DNA from: Symbiodinium natans
Lineage: Eukaryota > Sar > Dinophyceae > Suessiales > Symbiodiniaceae
DNA: 64,000 nt
Reading direction: 5' to 3'
NCBI GenBank assembly: GCA_905221605.1
Contig: CAJNDS010002090.1
Location: 349,545-413,544, forward strand
The notes beneath the pieces are model-generated. The model had not been told where the DNA came from and ran no database searches. It worked only from the letters and a program-made list of their open reading frames with translations. How positions within the stretch are numbered: the stretch's first letter is position 1; the number at the start of each line of letters is the position of its first letter. Position numbers and translations under genes: made by a program. Below, piece by piece: positions 53,101 to 60,348 of the stretch.

Positions 53101-55199
53101 AACTTACAATCCTGAATGCGATCCCCTATGAATCCCCTCATCCGAACTTCAAGAGAAGAGTTTATGTAACTGATCAACCTGTGCAAAGCAACGTCACAGT
53201 CGCGAGACCACTTGGTGACTCTGGATGCCAGTGCCTGAGTGGCGCGTAACAAGTCCCACCTGGCCATTCTCGCAGCGAACAAAACCTTCATGAGTACACG
53301 GCTAGCAATAGGTTGCAGCTTACCACTAGGTTCATTGTTCTCCAGAACTTTTGCTACCCGGTTCTCATGAAAAGGAGTCGCTACGTGCTTCAGGGATTTC
53401 TTGTCGACCTTGGCCAACTCACAGTACCTATCAACACAGGACACCAAGAAATCTCGCATGTCGTAGTACACAACGTTCACGGGCACAGTCATGGAAGGGG
53501 TTTTTCCCTGACTGATTGATTCAGTGCTCTTGAACTTACTCTGTCGTGCTTCTCGTTTAGCTTCGGCTTTGGACCGCTTGGGTTTATTGTGCTTAGCTGC
53601 GAGAGCATGAGAAAAGTCCTCGTCACTGACCTCAGTGATGGGGAAATATGTTCTCCCAGTCCACCAACCTGATTGGTCCGCGGGGCCCCCCTGATTCAAG
53701 TCATCATGGATAGGGTCCCTACCATCATCAAACACCGTGATTCGTTGACGGCTTATGTGGGGGAATTTCGACACGTCGTCCTGCGTAGGCACATAAAGTT
53801 TCCTACGAGGATATATGTGATGCCTAACGACTGCAGCTAACTCAGCGTCGACCTCCCAGAAGTCCTCTTTGCGGTTCGGCCGGACTTGGTAGTCGGCAGC
53901 TGGGCTAGCGTGCTTCTTGTCGAAGACGTAAGCAAATGGGTGGTCCTCCCGTGAAAGCTGGACCTGATTTTGCTCAACGTGATGACACCCGAAGTACCGC
54001 CCCAAGACCTCGGCTGGTTCCATGTCAATCACCTTAGCTATCAACTCCCAACCTTTGTTGATTTTGTCTTGGGGGCCGGCCATCTTGAAGTCATCAACGT
54101 ACACAACAAGCAACAAATCTAGTTCAGCATGGTAGAAAACAGAATGCCAAATGTCGGGTAGAACTGCAGTAAAACCAACACTCTCTAACTGTTCTGTACA
54201 GTACCTCTCCCAGATACCACCTGAGTCAGGGTGGCCGTACAAAGCGAGCCTGAGTGGGCAAACAGGATCTTCATACCCAGACCATTCTTTAGGCCATCTG
54301 TTTCGAGGGAGACGAACCCACGTTTCAATGCCTTTAAAAAGGGCTTGTGTGTATGCGGCGATGCCATCAGCCTGCTGTTTCACGTACCCGGGTTGGCTAC
54401 CAAACACATCGATGATTTTCCCGGCCTCCATGCTAGCGGGGCTTGATCCTAGTTCGGCGAAAATGGCGTGATCGTGGTTTTCGTCCTGGACATTATTGCC
54501 CTGGAAGACACTACGACCCTTCCATTTCTTCTGGGGGTGCCCGTCCGGGAGTTCATCCCCCTTGACCGAACAAATCTCAAAGATTTTCCCGAAATGGGCC
54601 TTGACATTCTTGTGTTTGGCTTCCGCGGCAACATCCCGGTACTCTCGAACCTTCTTTTCGAGCCAGCAAGACTTATCGGCAAGTTTCTTCCACTCTCGGT
54701 CCATGGCTTCTTTAGCAGCGGGAGTACTTTCGATCTCTTTAGGCCCGACAACCCTGGCAACAACAGCAAACATCTCACTCGCAACCTGACCAAGTTTGGC
54801 CCAATACAAGGACGCCATGCGGTCCCTATGGGGCTCGGGGTCAGGCTCGGCGATGACAGGCATGGCCGGGGAGTCTCTAAGGGCCTTGCGAGCATCTTCC
54901 TCGGCTTCACGAGCCTTTTTGCGTTCGAATCTTTCAATGTCAGCCTCCCGTTGTGCCTTGGAATACATGTGCCAAAATTCCGAAGGGGTATCAGGTGGCC
55001 TTTTGGAACCCTTCTTATCTCTAACCAACCTCACCCCGTCCCAGTTATACCCTTTGGACTTTCTTCCCGTCAGGCATGGTTTTGGGGTCATGTCTTGGTA
55101 GAGTAGATGAGGCCTTAGGCGTGGATGTTGCTTCCTTAGAAGATCCAGGAGCATCCCTCCCCAGCCAGTCCTCCACAGCTCCGACATCTTCGGGAACAT
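47118..55199 (-). CDS. Pol, RT-RNase H with 1700-residue multidomain extension
   Basis: 2693 aa in one uninterrupted frame. Roughly the first 50 residues overlap the integrase ORF and are probably not used; genuine sequence resumes near GYNWDGVRL. RT is about residues 150-420 with the catalytic motif YVDD at 367-370. Copia-type RNase H has D705/D707 (CDADHAG), E749 (SSTESE), D843 (EDNQATI) and the closing DIFTKPF motif at 895. Beyond about residue 985, where such elements normally end, come a 2OG-dioxygenase-like domain, a C5-methyltransferase-like domain, a Cys/His-rich linker, an SGNH-like domain, a Tpt1-like domain, an acidic linker, a CxxC-x10-CxxC zinc ribbon (C2344, C2347, C2358, C2361) and a Trp/Ser/Arg-rich tail. 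No protease is visible in the extension to release these parts, other than the one in Gag. Shadow ORFs on the opposite strand were ignored. Confidence 0.92.
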   Translation of the reverse strand: MFPKMSELWRTGWGGMLLDLLRKQHPRLRPHLLYQDMTPKPCLTGRKSKGYNWDGVRLVRDKKGSKRPPDTPSEFWHMYSKAQREADIERFERKKAREAEEDARKALRDSPAMPVIAEPDPEPHRDRMASLYWAKLGQVASEMFAVVARVVGPKEIESTPAAKEAMDREWKKLADKSCWLEKKVREYRDVAAEAKHKNVKAHFGKIFEICSVKGDELPDGHPQKKWKGRSVFQGNNVQDENHDHAIFAELGSSPASMEAGKIIDVFGSQPGYVKQQADGIAAYTQALFKGIETWVRLPRNRWPKEWSGYEDPVCPLRLALYGHPDSGGIWERYCTEQLESVGFTAVLPDIWHSVFYHAELDLLLVVYVDDFKMAGPQDKINKGWELIAKVIDMEPAEVLGRYFGCHHVEQNQVQLSREDHPFAYVFDKKHASPAADYQVRPNRKEDFWEVDAELAAVVRHHIYPRRKLYVPTQDDVSKFPHISRQRITVFDDGRDPIHDDLNQGGPADQSGWWTGRTYFPITEVSDEDFSHALAAKHNKPKRSKAEAKREARQSKFKSTESISQGKTPSMTVPVNVVYYDMRDFLVSCVDRYCELAKVDKKSLKHVATPFHENRVAKVLENNEPSGKLQPIASRVLMKVLFAARMARWDLLRATQALASRVTKWSRDCDVALHRLISYINSSLEVRMRGFIGDRIQDCKLWMFCDADHAGSHDSKSTSGCALYLVGPNTYFPLNAFSKKQTSITTSSTESEVVAANQGIRAQGLPSLSLWIFLWREVASRTASYQARPKTKPNQRENDIIARIDPELDEIRYGECRADGQSVSDLNGLKVHLSPKFAVQLLEDNQATITILLKGDSEKLRHTDRTQRISFAWIKQQFERNFFEMINVDTKEQVADIFTKPFADRGKWEHALRLIAHVDAPLQGGRQSKAHESDAHLINKPVVHAHPVVKPSGDPCAVAAELTKDRDFSTKALLRVAQIMYPNKTKRKMIKLDNRSYYHIFGQWSYGGMQGVTKATRRWPQIARFLNGVVQAHAPKDFTWNSVLLNSCTSASVHKDHGNAKDSMSFALSVGDFKDGELWFADPLVPSEDAIVRVGPNGKRLKGRAVSTLNKAIIFDPRKLHCVLPFTGTRFSIVAYTSRSQDALQDQELNSLKTLGFRLPPRAASAASAREYSRPLGFKRIIVEFCCSPNSKLGQDRSASQGCYVLRVTSEDDVLKDSTLTSVVQKISTLCDEGGASKPILVYASLPCTGGCPWNRMTPDSPKWEQHQELFCKLLKQFRKFIRKLKEYKPQVAFELPKDCDYWKWDHVQHMVNDFGLEFYRCDGCMLGITNYQGLPLRKAWTIASSIPLQRLAAHKCDRSHVHGESRGQDLKDSENYSHAMTDCIHIDWKSFCDRRSNYAACAQQQFSCDHKHVCTRKAEQTNALAACCILAAEFCAPDMEATNAGIVAPTEVLRQWWDRRLWETSLSSEYRTMAPFQEDEASVNNFYKYLPRPLACEYALSDVREAGLVAKIGKLTDQGLAMLQPESTRGRLRYLVIVADSTTTFLTEGNWKTDLLADIKANRGNAFPHHLGVEYIPTWGANLTRLVELAVGKVTQLERETGASGQVSIDLMMIWNGNEFVGERGLFLDPGFKSKTEWLRGYPHMAKGSWEFIGPKVLREIGKLADLQSRASVGTVLLTSATDAASYCLPRDWGTIMADLLDYAAQLGLAVKHFNTPASQIRKFDHFHFQEDSAYRLQLLRWLGFTARIMVLRHQCSFFKEADIDLILQNYGHVSKPNVKFAVDVQVEEKLLNHFRKGRVAPTYQPLVEADPWDDIYFQGPQEQFPDTAPNHFVHRDFKDHVHLGDGEYVTREDYDEMIKKSEENAPRPGEAVVVPSSSSTARETKEKLLARGEVYSRQRTDPESSAPKRAKKGPHEADYDEPIKSGYYTTDDDWCLVDMLGLDWDAIHLCPPEGEAEWVDILQDEMPNFKYVNIPQHHKTALSGIVRGKIVPGLQGDGLWCSTRRILEAWNKKTNKDYGLGMLLTVVKNDNRSRFQLRIDRNHPLAEYYGLGGYPTLIRANQGISKDAMKGVPDSILAEAWFSMIPEAEMDVHSATWEGRPVLPLEKIPRRLYHRTYKDRAFAILDSCFIPGHHTANAFVYFADREVGPGENVPGVRSDRPVEIVINTMEALSQGAGLFYSRSDGVLCREAISGSTVLYIRDTRTDEILWSATDGPEGREEEENAPQVEEAESSGSMVVEAVGPLQEAQEEPDVEHEEAPLVKEEFDVPILEEVESTVPELPHLRVRFNTDADVIEVSPSGRNRLTEGQLQVVPDEGMATRSTAPATQAPRPGWNRGITQVQCVSCGKLRLEGQHKCFHCGYYVTRGATQSAFRMWMARERSHVLDALAEQFGKGLWELDAAKIRQAAGTHDLRGQQSVDGRAIMLARQNLKGFMKHGYTSMVDKFDQDDTYAIHAIKGGWTRRRLTIQDCVACAYLPNQGRSREQRELGYGSNKAWENKKVNHEGLARMVFFDKNADDLVLAGLIDDPNLEPMGYAWLGNFMGVKEFARTIRVTRAVSHILTFTEGIIGIPDFDEEEHLAVFLAEILSENYGGAKETCRRMKESAEASRAAQARADARRTSQNAPRFGEADRDTNRGWSWSDNSWSQGDWHSSSSWRDRQWQDQGSWWSSGSRTTEHSRGPWRYDHRDRSW
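48105..48182 (-). other. Zinc ribbon within Pol
   Basis: C2344-x2-C2347-x10-C2358-x2-C2361 (CVSCGKLR...KCFHC), followed by a helical region of about 200 residues and a Trp/Ser/Arg-rich tail. Possibly nucleic-acid binding. Confidence 0.6.
48600..49247 (-). other. Tpt1/KptA-like RNA 2'-phosphotransferase domain within Pol
   Basis: Residues about 1985-2200. The RNA-binding lobe has VVKNDNRSRFQL and LIRANQG (R2060), close to the Tpt1 signature; the NAD-binding lobe has LYHRTYK (H2115), DRPVEIVIN and SRSDGVL (2182-2188), equivalent to the S-x-NGV motif. Two histidines of the family appear lost: the one in the N-terminal R-H pair (here VRGK) and the one in RANQGHS (here RANQGIS). The fold assignment is fairly secure; activity is doubtful or altered. 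Confidence 0.65.
49965..50612 (-). other. SGNH-hydrolase-like domain within Pol
   Basis: Residues about 1530-1745 hold the four SGNH blocks in order: S1541 (VIVADST), G1580 (PTWGANL), N1618 (IWNGNEF), and D1725/H1728 (KFDHFHF). Spacings are compatible with the family. Esterase-like SGNH domains occur in ORF1 of some LINEs, but I know of none described in copia elements. Substrate unknown. Confidence 0.45.
51165..51677 (-). other. Cytosine-C5-methyltransferase-like domain within Pol
   Basis: Residues about 1175-1345. EFCCSPNSKLG (from E1183) sits in the motif I position, SLPCTGGCPW supplies a Pro-Cys pair like motif IV (C1247), and FELPKDCDYW provides a Glu like motif VI (E1294). The order and roughly 60-residue spacing fit, but the classical glycine-rich motif I and ENV are changed and I see no clear QxRxR. 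It may be a divergent or inactive methyltransferase fold. Confidence 0.4.
51765..52172 (-). other. 2-oxoglutarate/Fe(II) dioxygenase-like domain within Pol
   Basis: Residues about 1010-1145. The iron-binding triad is H1053-x-D1055 (SVHKDHGN) and H1120 (KLHCVLPF), with R1129 nine residues later (TGTRFSIVAY) placed to bind 2OG. GDFKDGELWF between them matches the double-stranded beta-helix core of prolyl-hydroxylase and TET/JBP-type enzymes. Substrate unknown; nucleic acid oxidation is an inference from context. Confidence 0.6.
55045..55068 (-). other. Integrase-to-RT +1 frame junction
   Basis: The integrase frame reads GGG AAG AAA GTC CAA AGG GTA TAA; the RT frame reads through the same bases as KSKGYNWDG. 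A +1 slip near AAA G or AGG G would fuse them (AGG is also the hungry codon of the Ty1 +1 site). A recent 1-nt indel or a read error in the A/G runs explains it equally well. Confidence 0.55.
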
Positions 55200-56735
55200 A
55201 GTCCTCGTTTTCCTTGGCCACTTGGTCCAAGTACTCGGACAAACGATCCTTCAAATCGGAGCCGTCCAAATCAGGCACACCGGGCGGAGGCAAAGGCTCG
55301 TCCGGCGAATCCCCAGGCGGGGCGCGTGTTCCGGCACCTTCTGTGTCTCCCCACGAGCAGTCCTGATCTGCGAGGGTCGGCTTACGGAGGCTCTCCTGCA
55401 GTGCGAGCTGTTCGGATCTCATTGGGAATGTGAAATCCCCGGGCAACAGCTCCATTCGCTTCGACCTCAGGATGGGAAAGTTTCCTATTTCGAACGCAAA
55501 GTCACAACCCTTGACGGGGGTAACGAGGTATTCCTCCTTCCAAACGAAGCCAGGTTGAATGTGGTAACCAAGAAATATTCCCTCAACACCAGTCGGCGCA
55601 AACTTGGAGCTCGCAGGAATGTTCTGTTTGGGGTTGTTCCAGTACAACACACGTGCACCAAAAGGAATCATTATCCCTGAAAACGGTTCCCCATACCTGG
55701 CCTCCCAGGGAACAATCCCGTTGTCAAGCCTCTTAGTTGCATTAAGTGCCATCGCATGGTGTTGGGCGGCCAACGGCCAAAGCTTGTCGGGGAGACCCGC
55801 CTGAACAAGGTTGGAGCGGGTACCCTCCAAGATCGTCCGAATTTCTCTTTCGATTACCGACTTGTTGGTGTCCACATATTCGCGGGATGTAACATGTCGG
55901 ACACCTAGGCTTTTGATAGCGGCATGAAGTTCAGGTGCGTTGTCTGAGTAGAAAACGCCGACTGCATCTTCTTGACCTAGGAAGTGAAGAAGGTCTTCAA
56001 AACACTGATCGCTTGACTTAGTCGGAGAGGGGTAGACGTAACGAAATTTGGTGAACACGTCCTTAACAACAAGTGCGACCCTTTCGTCCTGGAACCCATG
56101 ATCACGAAGGTCACGAGTGATGATATGGTCAACCGTGATGTGATCCCCAAAGGCCTTTGACACAATGGTACTTGAGCCCCCCTTTTTGCGGGCTTGGGGA
56201 GCCAACATCTTTGCACGCTGACATACCTCGCAGAACGGATTCTTGGGCCTGTGCGAGAACAAGTGCTCAACAGATTTGGCTTCAGCTTTCAGATCGGCCT
56301 CTGCAAGACTGCGGGCGTTTCCTTCGTTGTCACTGTCAGGTTCAACATCGGGGTCTTCGAAGATAGTGAGGCTCAGGATTGGATTACCCTCCAGTCGGGC
56401 AACTTTGTTGTCAAGCTCCCTGACGTTCACTTTATCCTCAACCTTGACCCAAGAACCTTCCCTGAACAACCAAGTAGATCTGACTTCGCATCTTGGAAAC
56501 CTTGGTGTAGCAGTACGAAACGTCTTTGGTTTGTGTCCGACAATCAAGTACTTAGCATTTGGGTGCGAAACCCAACCTGTTCTTTTGAGCTTCTCTTTGG
56601 GGATATCTATCGGCGGCACCTCATTGATGGCTGCGGAGATCTCAGGATCGGGGTGCTCGACCACTGGGTCTCGTTCCTCTGCTGCTCCTGCGAAAGCCTC
56701 GGCCGGCCCTATTGGGCGGCAGTTTTCTGAAAACC
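55045..56735 (-). CDS. Pol, integrase region (-1 frame relative to Gag)
   Basis: Expressed probably as a Gag fusion through the heptamer; the first Met of this frame is at 56,664 and numbering below starts there. A compact zinc-binding motif H134-x3-H138-x6-C145-x2-C148 precedes the catalytic core. Core acidic residues are D179 (HITVDHI), D241 (YSDNAPEL) and E272 (SVIEREIR); the D-to-E spacing of 30 is a little shorter than the usual 35. A copia-like post-core block (GLPDKLWPLAAQHHA, PFGARVLYW) follows, then an acidic tail. The frame stops at 55,045-55,047, while RT lies in the +1 frame: either a second recoding event or a 1-nt indel is required. Confidence 0.9.
56702..56720 (-). promoter_or_regulatory. 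Stimulatory hairpin of the gag-pol frameshift
   Basis: GCCGCCC pairs with GGGC-(bulged C)-GGC around an AATA loop: seven G-C pairs starting 9 nt after the heptamer, the usual spacing for a -1 stimulator. The gag stop (TAG) overlaps the loop and 3' arm. Confidence 0.65.
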
Positions 56736-59700
56736 CTCGGACAAAACTGGTCGTCCGAGAGAACCTGAGGCTTCCTCCTTAGCGCTTGGAGCGGCCATTG
56801 CTCCTCCCCCTAGCACAGGGACCATAACTCTCATCCTACACCTTAGTCTTTGACCATTGGGCGCAACAAAGTAAGGCGGCCTTTTGGGGTACCAGTGGAA
56901 CTCATAACCGTCCTCCATGCACCTTCTGCCTACGGAGCAAACAGGAGGGGTGCTGTTGAGAACATAGAACTCTAGCTCTTTGCCAAACTCCGGGAAGTCG
57001 ATCCTAACCGACTTGTCACCTTTGACGTTACCATTAGCAGTGATGAGATTCACTTGTCGTAATGCGTTGCCTACTGGCTCTTCGCCGAAGTACATAGCAC
57101 GATCGGCTTCGCTGATAAGGTCCTCCTCGCTTCCTGTGTCAGCAAGGAATTCTAAGGGCGTGGCGATCCCTGGACAAGCGATCTCTGAGCTCTCAACAAC
57201 GTGCTTGCACATCCCACACATGAGAGAATCAGGCTCATCACACTCTAAGTGGCAATCGGTTTTCTCTCCCCCCTCATGCCGGGCAAGAAGCATCTTGAGT
57301 TCCCTTGCGTTCCTAATTGCAACCTGAAGGTCATTAGCGTCAGGCTTAGGGCAGTTTTCCGCATCAGCATAGCAAGTATTGTACCTGCGAACTTTGTAGG
57401 AATGTTTGTACCCCTTTCCCTCAAAGGGGATTTCCCTGACTTTGGGTTTGTCAGAAAACCTGACCTTCTTGTTTTGTTCTTTGATCTTGAAAATAGTCTT
57501 GCCGGTCCACGGCGTCCTATCGCCGGTTCCCCCTCTTCCCTCTTTCCAGTCCCAGTTCTCCTTTGCAGTGTACGGAGAAATGGGAAGCGTCTTGATCACT
57601 TTGGCCTTACCCTTCAACCTTTCAAGAGCAACAGGACATGACACTTCGGGCTTGTACATAGTACTTCTGTACTTCAAATGGTGCCTAACAGCTTCACCCC
57701 TTTTGAAGTCTACTTCCCAGTAGTCTTCGTCCCCATCTTGTGGTTCACTCTCCTCAGGACCAGCTGAGGCTGCAGCCGCAAGCGAGATGCAGCATGCGGC
57801 CTTCCTGTCCTTTTCCTTAGAGCGTCCACGGCTTGATTTCCTGCGCGTTGGCGCGGGTGACGGGGACCTTGGTTTGTCTGGGCCCTTAGGGGCCGGGGCT
57901 GCGTTTTCACCACCTGAGGGAGTAGGGCTCGGTTCCCTATGCAAGAAACGACACTTATCTCCCCTAGTGCACTTTCCCTTCTTCCAAAACGTGCAGACCT
58001 GTTTCTTCTTCGGGGCAGTGCGAACAGGGGATTGCGAACGGGGTTTGTGCGAAAACTTGCACTTGTCACCCCTGGTGCACTTACCCTTTTGAAAGTCGTA
58101 GCAAACTGGCTTTGGGCTTTGTGATCGGCTAGGTGATCTAGATCTGGATGGGGTCCTAGAGCGAGACCTGGACTTTGAATTAGACTGGCTACCGGCAGAG
58201 CGGTCCCTTCCGCGGCCACTCCTCGACGGAGGGCGTGTCGGCCTTCCGCCTTCAACAACAGGAGCACCAAACTTGTCCCCATGAGACTTGGCGATTCTAT
58301 CCCTGTTCTTGCGCATCCTTTCACGGGTCAACAAATCCCGGATTGACTTCAACAAGAACGCATAGGAGTGTGAGGCAGAACCCTCTTTCGCCCTGTCGTA
58401 GATTTCCAAATCATACTTCATTCTTGAGGACTTTCGGATTTGCCGAAGAAGGATGTCACGCAGAACCATTTCTTCTGGGACATGACTCATGCCAGCAATG
58501 ACTGATTCCCAATTGTGCAGAAATGTGGTTAGATCGTCACTATGCAGCGTAACCTTCAAAAGGTCTTCTACCGAATAGAGCGATCCTACCTCTTCATTTG
58601 TTTTGAAGTACTGGTCAAACATGAGCAAGACCTGGCGTCCTCGTACGGCACGTCCTTGAACCGCCTCGGTTTCCTTGAAAGTGAGTACCTGCCGAGATAA
58701 CTCACCTTTGGCGACCTTAGTGAGAGCGGCTAGGATTTTGGTATCCAGCGTGAGAAACTTACCGGGTTCACGAAGCTTTTCATGATCAGCATTCTTAGAA
58801 TACACCTCTAGAATCCAAGAGAAGGCTTCATCTGGTCTATCTGAAGCTGCCCTAACTGCCTCCCGTGTTGCGGTTTTCCATGCACGGTAGGTTTCGGGGT
58901 TAGGGAAATCCGGCAGGCGGATGGTTTCAGCTTCTTTATCCTTTGGTTTGTCATCTTCACCGCTTTTGTCTCCTTTAAGAAGCTTGGCGGCTTCAAGCAG
59001 CGCTTGCTGCGTCTGTGCGATTAAATCGGCTCCAGTAGCTGCCGGACCTCCCGGCGTGCCTGTTGGGGCCGCAAGACCAGGGGCTCCGGCGTTCAAACCA
59101 CCACTAGAGGATCCTAGATTTGGGACGTTAGCTGATGCTGTTGGGGTCCCTGGGGCAGAAACCGGACCCTGTGGTCCCGTTGGAGTGGCAGTAGTTGCCA
59201 CACCGCCAAAACTGAAGTTTGGAAACAATGCCCTGATGTTCATCGGAATCACACTCGGATCTGAAAACTGAGGGGCACACGGAGCACTAAGCCCGGCGCT
59301 TGGCGCTGGAGCAACTGGGGCAGTGGCGCTGGGAAACTGAGCTTGCTGCGAGGGATTGATACCTAAATTCCTGTCCTGTTCGAGCTGGAGCGCACGCTCC
59401 ATTGATGACAATTCATCTTGGAGGGTCATGTTTTGAATCCTCATTTGCTCTTCAGTTTCCAGGGCTATACTGCGGTACCTTTTCATTGCCTCATCATGCT
59501 CTCTCCCAAACCATTCCCCAATCTCGTTAATGCTTTCCCTCTTGTTTTGTTCAGCCTCTTCAACCAGAGTTGTCCTGAGACGAGTGATTTGCGAACCAAC
59601 ATCGGAAAAATGTTCTGACTGAAAATTGATTATCTGGTTTTGTTGCTGGAGTTCTGAAAAGAGACCTTGGGTCCTCGCGACAAAGCTATACCTTTGGCTA

Positions 59701-60140
59701 GCAATTTCAGACTCAAGTCTAGCAACGACTTCCTCGTGCTGCCTGTTAGCCCTTTCTTCAACATCTGCGATTTGTTGATCGTGGGCTTCTTCAGCAGCTA
59801 GGCGGAACCTCTGGTGCCTGGACTCTGCTTCGTTCTCTAACTCAGTGAGGAGAAGTCTTGTTTGTTCAGGTGTTTCACCTATCGTGATGTTCTGCTGAAA
59901 CTGTTGTCGGTACATGTGGATCTGCGGAGCTCCTAGTCCTATGAAAGGAGAAGGTGCGTTTGGCGCAAACACATTAGCTGCCGCTGCATTCTCTTCCAGC
60001 ACTAGGCCACGGCCATCCGTAGACGGTGGCATAGCCAAAGTGCCTGAGAGGTCCATCTCCGCGGATTCTGCGTCTGTAAATCCGTCTGTACCGAGATCAG
60101 TTGCTACCTCGGTGGGGACCAGCTCGGGGCTGTCACCCAT
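56709..60140 (-). CDS. Gag-protease polyprotein
   Basis: 1143 aa, starting 62 nt after the 5' LTR. Residues about 85-275 are a charged, coiled-coil-like region, about 275-385 a Pro/Ala/Gly/Thr-rich linker and about 395-610 a helical capsid-like region. An Arg/Ser-rich stretch (about 625-675) leads into two CCCH fingers with C-x7-C-x5-C-x3-H spacing (C680, C688, C694, H698 and C716, C724, C730, H734), which probably bind genomic RNA. Near the C-terminus is an aspartic protease with the catalytic triplet DTG at 1001-1003 in the context LEFLADTGSEEDLIS. The ORF ends in TAG inside a hairpin just after a slippery heptamer, so Pol is probably made by -1 frameshifting. CCCH rather than CCHC knuckles are atypical for copia elements outside this group. 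Confidence 0.92.
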   Translation of the reverse strand: MGDSPELVPTEVATDLGTDGFTDAESAEMDLSGTLAMPPSTDGRGLVLEENAAAANVFAPNAPSPFIGLGAPQIHMYRQQFQQNITIGETPEQTRLLLTELENEAESRHQRFRLAAEEAHDQQIADVEERANRQHEEVVARLESEIASQRYSFVARTQGLFSELQQQNQIINFQSEHFSDVGSQITRLRTTLVEEAEQNKRESINEIGEWFGREHDEAMKRYRSIALETEEQMRIQNMTLQDELSSMERALQLEQDRNLGINPSQQAQFPSATAPVAPAPSAGLSAPCAPQFSDPSVIPMNIRALFPNFSFGGVATTATPTGPQGPVSAPGTPTASANVPNLGSSSGGLNAGAPGLAAPTGTPGGPAATGADLIAQTQQALLEAAKLLKGDKSGEDDKPKDKEAETIRLPDFPNPETYRAWKTATREAVRAASDRPDEAFSWILEVYSKNADHEKLREPGKFLTLDTKILAALTKVAKGELSRQVLTFKETEAVQGRAVRGRQVLLMFDQYFKTNEEVGSLYSVEDLLKVTLHSDDLTTFLHNWESVIAGMSHVPEEMVLRDILLRQIRKSSRMKYDLEIYDRAKEGSASHSYAFLLKSIRDLLTRERMRKNRDRIAKSHGDKFGAPVVEGGRPTRPPSRSGRGRDRSAGSQSNSKSRSRSRTPSRSRSPSRSQSPKPVCYDFQKGKCTRGDKCKFSHKPRSQSPVRTAPKKKQVCTFWKKGKCTRGDKCRFLHREPSPTPSGGENAAPAPKGPDKPRSPSPAPTRRKSSRGRSKEKDRKAACCISLAAAASAGPEESEPQDGDEDYWEVDFKRGEAVRHHLKYRSTMYKPEVSCPVALERLKGKAKVIKTLPISPYTAKENWDWKEGRGGTGDRTPWTGKTIFKIKEQNKKVRFSDKPKVREIPFEGKGYKHSYKVRRYNTCYADAENCPKPDANDLQVAIRNARELKMLLARHEGGEKTDCHLECDEPDSLMCGMCKHVVESSEIACPGIATPLEFLADTGSEEDLISEADRAMYFGEEPVGNALRQVNLITANGNVKGDKSVRIDFPEFGKELEFYVLNSTPPVCSVGRRCMEDGYEFHWYPKRPPYFVAPNGQRLRCRMRVMVPVLGGGAMAAPSAKEEASGSLGRPVLSEGFQKTAAQ
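56730..56736 (-). promoter_or_regulatory. -1 frameshift slippery heptamer G GGT TTT
   Basis: In the Gag frame the codons are GAG GGT TTT CAG, giving the X-XXY-YYZ pattern exactly in phase, 18 nt before the gag stop. Slipping back one base moves translation into the integrase frame, which is open from here on and needs no start codon of its own. Confidence 0.8.
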
Positions 60141-60187
60141 GCACTGAGTCGAAACTCCAGGTCAGTGGTGCCGCAAGCTCCGGGGAG

Positions 60188-60202
60188 CCTACGGCTGATA
60201 AC
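60188..60202 (-). other. Presumed primer-binding site
   Basis: The minus strand directly after the 5' LTR reads GTTATCAGCCGTAGG; with the last LTR base it is GGTTATCAG. It is not the usual complement of a tRNA 3' end. GGTTAT resembles the half-tRNA(iMet) site used by Drosophila copia, so an internally cleaved tRNA primer is possible but unproven. Confidence 0.4.
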
Positions 60203-60348
60203 CTATAGTTTGGGAAATCCACCAGTTGTTATCCGTTAAGCCATGAGCAGGGGCGCGCCTAACCTTTTACTCAGAGGGCTTGAGCGTCACAGGTAAGTGC
60301 AACATACATGGAAGCAAAAGTGGAGGGAATGCACAGATATAAAATACA
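60203..60348 (-). repeat. 5' LTR
   Basis: 146 bp; on the minus strand it begins TGTATTTTATAT and ends CTATAG. The start has the canonical TG; the end is not CA, although both copies agree there. The TATTTTATAT stretch near the start is a possible T-rich core promoter. Confidence 0.9.

Larger units (their letters stand above)
46676..60348 (-). mobile_element. Giant Ty1/copia LTR retrotransposon with accessory enzyme domains
   Basis: Near-identical direct repeats (146 and 147 bp) bound a 13.67-kb unit on the minus strand. Order 5' to 3': LTR, Gag with CCCH fingers, aspartic protease, integrase, RT, RNase H (the copia order, integrase before RT), a 1700-residue extension, polypurine tract, LTR. 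All ORFs are long and open and the LTRs differ by a single T in a T-run, so insertion looks recent. No perfect target-site duplication is visible: the outer flanks read GTTTC...GGAG on the left and ATTTC on the right, sharing only TTTC. The usual copia pol ends soon after RNase H; the extra 5 kb is unusual. Confidence 0.95.

Noticed and set aside
47234-60147. Many plus-strand ORFs up to 226 codons and short minus-strand frames across the retrotransposon
   Set aside because: They are antisense or out-of-frame shadows of the GC-rich gag and pol ORFs and show no independent motifs.
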